64,000 nt of DNA from Nitrogeniibacter sp050293885 (GTDB lineage: Bacteria > Pseudomonadota > Gammaproteobacteria > Burkholderiales > Rhodocyclaceae). Made by a program: the position numbers and the translations under genes. The DNA is taken from the NCBI GenBank assembly GCA_050293885.1, contig JBNKNO010000001.1:1-64000 (forward strand), read 5' to 3'. Below are positions 59,965 to 64,000 of the stretch, piece by piece (position 1 is the first letter of the stretch; each line of letters starts with the position of its first letter). Below the pieces are notes generated by a model. The model was not told the origin of the DNA. It did not search any database and saw only the letters and a program-made list of their open reading frames with translations.

Positions 59965-60698
59965 CAGAACAGCATCCCGTAGCCCATGACGAAGATCATC
60001 GGCGTGAGTGATGCGAAGGCGATCAGACCGAAACCGTCGACCATCGGGTTGCGGCCCCGGATGGAGGTGGCCAGCCCGACCCCGAGCGCGGTGACCAGCG
60101 GTACGGTGATGGTCGAGGTGGTGACGCCGCCTGAATCATAGGCGATGCCGACGATCTCGGCGGGGGCGAATGCGGTCATGATGACCACGCCGAGGTAGCC
60201 GCCGATAATGAGGTTCTGGATCGGCCAGCCCTTGATGATGCGCAGCACGCCGAGCACGATGGCGCAGCCGACGGAGACCGCCACGGTGTAGCGCAGGCCG
60301 GTGGCGTAGTCGTCCATGGCCTGCTTGCCGTGTTCGATGAAGCCGGCTTCCGCGGCAATCTGCGCGGCTTCGGCTGCTACCGCGATGAGCGCCGGTTCGG
60401 CCACCGTGGTGCCGAATCCGAGTGCAAAGGCAAAGGCCATGAGCCACAGCAGGGAGCCTTTGCGCGCAAAGGCGTAGGCCATTCTTTCGCCGATGGGAAA
60501 CAGCCCCATCTCGAGTCCGCGGATGAAGAAGGTGAGTCCGAGAACAACGAGGATGGCACCGACGAAAATTTCACCCAGATCGGGAATCGGCTGTTGCAGG
60601 ACGACGAGCTGGAAGAAGCCGATGACCACCACGATGGGCGTCAGGTCACGAATGCTGTCGATCAGCGCATTGATGAACAGTTGCAGCTGCTTGTTCAC
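59964..60698 (-). CDS. DUF1538 membrane protein, copy 1
   Basis: A 244-residue membrane protein; GTG 60698 is chosen (AGGA about 10 bases upstream) because it aligns with copy 2. About seven helices. Conserved parts are LGFGTTVAEPALIAVAAEA, a hydrophobic GGYLGVVIMT stretch, and the C-terminal YDSGGVTTSTITVPLVTALG with DGFGLIAFASL. The DSGGVTT motif in a membrane setting suggests an ion or solute path. The two tandem copies correspond to the two halves of longer DUF1538 proteins. Function unknown. Confidence 0.88.
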   Translation of the reverse strand: MNKQLQLFINALIDSIRDLTPIVVVIGFFQLVVLQQPIPDLGEIFVGAILVVLGLTFFIRGLEMGLFPIGERMAYAFARKGSLLWLMAFAFALGFGTTVAEPALIAVAAEAAQIAAEAGFIEHGKQAMDDYATGLRYTVAVSVGCAIVLGVLRIIKGWPIQNLIIGGYLGVVIMTAFAPAEIVGIAYDSGGVTTSTITVPLVTALGVGLATSIRGRNPMVDGFGLIAFASLTPMIFVMGYGMLF

Positions 60699-60792
60699 GC
60701 CCGGAATCCTGGTGTGGAGGGTGTGGCTGGAGTGAGGGCCGCAAACGTCGGTGGCGCACACGGCCCGATTCTAGCCATGCACGCGGGATTCG

Positions 60793-61713
60793 TCACTCGA
60801 TATTGAATGACTCGGGTGCATCGAGTGGCGTGACCGTGACCGCAACCTCCGGCTCGTGGCCACCGCCGCCCAGGATGATGCCGCGCAGCGGCGAGACGTC
60901 GGCAAAGTCGCGCCCCCATCCGATCGTGATGTGCTGCGTGCTCGGCAACAGATTGTTGGTCGGATCGAATTCCACCCAGCGCGCCGTGGTGTCCGGTGCA
61001 TAGACGGAGACCCAGGCGTGGGACGCATCGGCGCCGACCATGCGCGGTTGCCCCGGGGGCGGGTGGGTGAGCAGATAGCCGCTCATGTAGCGTGCCGGCA
61101 GGCCCAGCGCGCGCAGGCAGCCGATCATGAAATGGGCGAAGTCCTGACACACGCCGCGCTTCTTTTCGAGCACTTCGAGCACCGGCGTGGCAATGGTGGT
61201 GGCTTCCGGGTCGAAGGTGAATTCGTCGTGGATCTTCTCCATCAGTGCTTGCACGCCTTGCAGTACGGGGCGGCCGGGAGGAAAGCAGTCGCTGGCATAG
61301 GCGGTCAGTTCGTTCTTGACGCGCACATTGGGCGACTCGTAGAGAAAATGTTTGGCGGCGAGATCATCGGCAAGTGGCGGCACGCCGCCTTGGTAGACGA
61401 GCCGCTGTGCGAGTTCATTCCAGGCGATGGCGTCGGCAAGATCGATGGTGCCGCGCGCGCGCACGTCCACTTCCATTTCGGAGCGCACGTGCAGCTCGCT
61501 GTGCGGCTGATAGAACGCCATCCATTCGACCGGGTTGCCGAAGGCGTCATGGCCGCACTGGCGCCACGAGGGTTCGGGGTCGACGTGCAGTTCGTAGTGC
61601 GTGCAGGTTTGCCAGTCCGACGGGCGTGGCACCAGATGCAGCATTTGTTGTGACAGCGACACGGCGCCGCCATAGTCGTATCGGGTTTCGTGCAGGACGT
61701 GGTATCGGGCCAT
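60793..61713 (-). CDS. Transglutaminase-like cysteine protease family protein
   Basis: A 306-residue cytoplasmic protein: bacterial transglutaminase N-terminal region (about 1-150, MARYHVLHETRYDYGG start) and a transglutaminase core with catalytic Cys in KKRGVCQDFAHFMIGCLRALGLPARYMSGYL (split: VCQDFAH), His in DASHAWVSVY and Asp in WVEFDPTNN. It starts two bases after the ATP-grasp/alpha-E gene ends. Such triplets occur widely and were proposed to make or cut peptide tags; the substrate is unknown. Confidence 0.9.
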   Translation of the reverse strand: MARYHVLHETRYDYGGAVSLSQQMLHLVPRPSDWQTCTHYELHVDPEPSWRQCGHDAFGNPVEWMAFYQPHSELHVRSEMEVDVRARGTIDLADAIAWNELAQRLVYQGGVPPLADDLAAKHFLYESPNVRVKNELTAYASDCFPPGRPVLQGVQALMEKIHDEFTFDPEATTIATPVLEVLEKKRGVCQDFAHFMIGCLRALGLPARYMSGYLLTHPPPGQPRMVGADASHAWVSVYAPDTTARWVEFDPTNNLLPSTQHITIGWGRDFADVSPLRGIILGGGGHEPEVAVTVTPLDAPESFNIE

Positions 61714-61715
61714 GT

Positions 61716-64000
61716 TCAGCTCGCCAGCATCAGGTGGCTGACGCTATCGACATGGGTGAAGAAGCGCATCGCGATCTTGTCGGAAAGCTCGTGTGCGGCG
61801 GATTCAAGCGTGCGCAGGGCATCGGCCAACTGCGTGGCGGCTTGTCGCGGATTGCCCTCGAACTGGCTCAGGTCGAAGGTTTGTACGGCGTGGCCCGCGT
61901 GGCGAATATTCTCCATCGGCAAATCGCCGAGTTCGTTGTCGAGTGCTGCCAGTTCGGCCAGCATCCCGACGACCTGGAAGGACACGCCGTGCGGGTTGCT
62001 CTCGTCCACGACGATGAGGTCGACGACCGATAGCACCTCGGGTGTGCGGGCATACCGCGAACGGTAGGTGATGATGCTGTCGGTCAGTTGCAGCAGCCAT
62101 TCCAGATTGTCGCTATCGCGCTCGCGGTGCAGGGCGAGGAAGCTGGCAATGAGTTCGCACAGGAAGGTGACGCGCTCGATACGCCGCCCGAGCACATGAA
62201 AGCGCCAGCCGGTATCGCGCGTCATGTTGTCGAGTGAAAAGCCGGTGAGCGATGAAGAAACCTGCAGCACGGTATCGAGCAGCAGCACCATGTCGCCCAG
62301 TTCGGCATTCTGTACTTGCCGGTGTTGCAGGTCGCGCTGCAGCCGGTTGAGCGAGTGCCAGTGGTCGAGCGACAGGCGCTCGCGCACTTGCGAGGCCGAC
62401 CACATCAATCGCCGGCTGGCATCGGCGACGCTGTTTTCCGCGTCGGCGTTGTACACCGCGTCGCGTAGTCGCTCTTCGAGCGTCGGTGCGGGTGTTTCCT
62501 CGTCCTCGGTCGGTTGCGGCAGCACGCGCACCCGCTCACCGGCGTCGAGCAGGGCGGCTTCCGGCGGGGTGACATCGCCGGCGTTGTCGATGTGCAGCGA
62601 AATGACCGTGCGCAGCAGGCGCGCGGTGGCATCGACCCGTTCGCTGTAGCGACCGAGCCAGAACAGGTTTTCGACCACGCGTGAAGACAGGTTGCTGCCG
62701 CTGCGCACCAGATCGCCGACCTTGACCGCTTTCTTGAGCAGGCTGAAGGGGTCGACGGCACCTTCGGCGCGCACCCAGATGTCCTTGGCGGTACCGCCAC
62801 TTTGCATGGAGAGCACCAGCGCGTTGGAGCTGCCGGCAACGCGTGCCAGACCGCCGGGCATGACCTTGTAGCCATCCGGCGTGGCGATCGCGTACATGCG
62901 CAGGCCGACATTGCGGGCCAGCAGGCGGCGTTCGTGCGCCCGGCTCCACACCGGCGTTTGCGAGAGGTGGACCCATTCCTGGGCCACGTAGGCATGTGGC
63001 CGGGCGCGGATGCGTGCGGCCATTTCCTCGCGTGCCGCGCCCTTGAGCGCATGGCCGAAGACCGGTTCCATGCGCTGCGTGGGGTAGGCCGGCTTGATGA
63101 CCAGCTTGTCGAGATTCTTGAGCGCGTGGGCCTGTGCGGGTTCTTCGCCGCACCACCAGGTGGCGACCGAGGGCAAGGAGAGCTCTTCGCCGAGCAGATG
63201 CTTGGCCAAGGCCGGCAGAAAGCCCATGAGGGCCGGTGAGCCAGGCAGGCCGCTCCCGAGCGCGTTGCTGATGAACACGCGGCCGGCGCGAACGACATGC
63301 ATCAGTCCCGGGATGCCGAGGGCCGAGTCGCCGCGAAATTCCATGGGGTCGCAGAAGTCGTCGTTGACCCGGCGCATGATGGCGTGCACCCGCTGCAGCC
63401 CGGTGAGTGTCTTGAGGTACAGGGTGTCGCCGCGAACGGTGAGATCCTGCCCTTCGACCAGCGGGTAACCCAGATAGCGCGACAGATAGGCGTGTTCGAA
63501 GTAGGTGGCGTTGTAGGGGCCGGGGGTGAGCACGACGATGCGTGGGCGCTCGCCCGGATCGGTCGGCGCCCAGTGCTCCATGCTCGACTGCATGTCGGCG
63601 TAGAAGCTCGCCAGGCGCTCGATGTGCATGTCGCGGAACAGGCGCGGAAAAACCCGCGAGACGATGAGCCGGTTTTCCAGCGCGTAGCCCGAGCCGGTGG
63701 GGGTCTGGGTGCGATCGGCGATGACCCACCACTGACCGTCCGGCGAGCGGGCCAGGTCGACCGCGTACTGATGAAGAAACACGCCGCCGGGGGGCTGGGT
63801 GCCCACGCATGGCCACAAATAGCCGTGTTGGCCAAACACCAGCGAGGGCGGCAACAAGCCGTCAGCGAGCAGGCGCTGTTCGCCATAGAGGTCGGCCAGC
63901 ATGGCATTGAGCACGGTGGCGCGTTGCGCGATGCCTTCGGACAGGTAGTGCCACTCGTCGGCGGACAGCACGTAGGGGAGCGGGTCAAGCGCCCAGGGGC
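61716..64000 (-). CDS. Circularly permuted ATP-grasp / alpha-E fusion protein (5' end missing)
   Basis: The reading frame stays open through the right edge of the window (PWALDPLPYVLSADEW at the edge), so the N-terminus lies outside; 761 residues are present. The first part (to about residue 455) is a circularly permuted ATP-grasp domain (DUF404/DUF407: ADRTQTPTGSGYALENR, YNATYFEHAYL, FRGDSALGIPGL, VKPAYPTQRMEPVFG). The second part (from about 465) is the helical alpha-E/DUF403 domain (SRVVENLFWLGRYSERVDATARLL). These are often separate genes; here they are fused. Predicted to ligate an amino group to a carboxylate, with the transglutaminase as partner. Confidence 0.92.
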   Translation of the reverse strand, partial: PWALDPLPYVLSADEWHYLSEGIAQRATVLNAMLADLYGEQRLLADGLLPPSLVFGQHGYLWPCVGTQPPGGVFLHQYAVDLARSPDGQWWVIADRTQTPTGSGYALENRLIVSRVFPRLFRDMHIERLASFYADMQSSMEHWAPTDPGERPRIVVLTPGPYNATYFEHAYLSRYLGYPLVEGQDLTVRGDTLYLKTLTGLQRVHAIMRRVNDDFCDPMEFRGDSALGIPGLMHVVRAGRVFISNALGSGLPGSPALMGFLPALAKHLLGEELSLPSVATWWCGEEPAQAHALKNLDKLVIKPAYPTQRMEPVFGHALKGAAREEMAARIRARPHAYVAQEWVHLSQTPVWSRAHERRLLARNVGLRMYAIATPDGYKVMPGGLARVAGSSNALVLSMQSGGTAKDIWVRAEGAVDPFSLLKKAVKVGDLVRSGSNLSSRVVENLFWLGRYSERVDATARLLRTVISLHIDNAGDVTPPEAALLDAGERVRVLPQPTEDEETPAPTLEERLRDAVYNADAENSVADASRRLMWSASQVRERLSLDHWHSLNRLQRDLQHRQVQNAELGDMVLLLDTVLQVSSSLTGFSLDNMTRDTGWRFHVLGRRIERVTFLCELIASFLALHRERDSDNLEWLLQLTDSIITYRSRYARTPEVLSVVDLIVVDESNPHGVSFQVVGMLAELAALDNELGDLPMENIRHAGHAVQTFDLSQFEGNPRQAATQLADALRTLESAAHELSDKIAMRFFTHVDSVSHLMLAS

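Overview
The window is a high-GC bacterial chromosome segment of about 64 kb. It most likely comes from a betaproteobacterium of the Rhodocyclales/Zoogloeaceae type (Thauera, Azoarcus, Denitromonas or Zoogloea relatives). Support for this is gene order: rnfABCDGE-nth-DUF1841, aat-bpt-pyrD, alaA-hom-thrC, surE-pcm-nlpD-rpoS, dapA-bamC-MBL hydrolase, a PEP-CTERM secreted esterase and tandem small cytochromes c. The sequence is a draft scaffold with three N runs (4487-4492, 12430-12761, 59394-59697). The first is flanked by a perfect 80-bp duplication that looks like uncollapsed contig overlap. I saw no rRNA, CRISPR array, insertion sequence or prophage.

Layout. 1-3123 (minus): a MoxR AAA+ ATPase, a small two-helix membrane protein, a membrane-spanning TIR protein, and the first codons of what looks like the VWA/CoxE partner of the MoxR protein. 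I consider this the best candidate for an undescribed system. 3289-5258 (plus): PEP-CTERM GDSL esterase, then two cytochromes c. 5354-11748 (minus): Rnf electron-transport complex with nth and DUF1841. 11855-15467 (minus): ferric ABC ATPase fbpC, N-degron transferases aat and bpt, and pyrD. 15623-18837: fbpB permease, fbpA binding protein and a DUF2325 gene, with Fur-box-like sites between the last two. 18826-25428: NlpC/P60 hydrolase, DUF2726, degenerate DnaQ-like protein, cNMP/CBS/DUF294 protein, PhoH-PIN, Bcp, Mth938-like protein. 25568-30473 (plus): alaA, hom, thrC, methyltransferase.

30520-33174: nadC with a 45-residue membrane ORF behind it, and a membrane-anchored glutamate-synthase-like FMN protein. 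33191-41326 (minus): accessory part of a type VI secretion locus (M15 peptidase, PAAR, unknown membrane protein, TssM, TagF, BON/OmpA protein), without sheath, tube or baseplate genes. 41408-45604 (plus): an unknown protein, then surE-pcm-nlpD-rpoS. 45708-50581 (minus): moxR-DUF58-tgpA-mltB. 50725-54593 (plus): histone-deacetylase-like hydrolase, dapA, bamC, MBL hydrolase. 54658-56812 (minus): undecapeptide-repeat lipoprotein, unknown protein, RoxA oxygenase. 56915-58362 (plus): rlmD and tRNA-Ser(UGA). 58406-64000 (minus): two DUF1538 membrane proteins with a PII-like and a CBS protein, then a transglutaminase and a partial ATP-grasp/alpha-E fusion.

Themes are redox and iron handling (Rnf, cytochromes, Fbp), envelope remodelling (NlpD, MltB, NlpC, M15, T6SS), aspartate-family amino acid synthesis (hom, thrC, dapA), and several partly characterised small-molecule or protein-modification modules.
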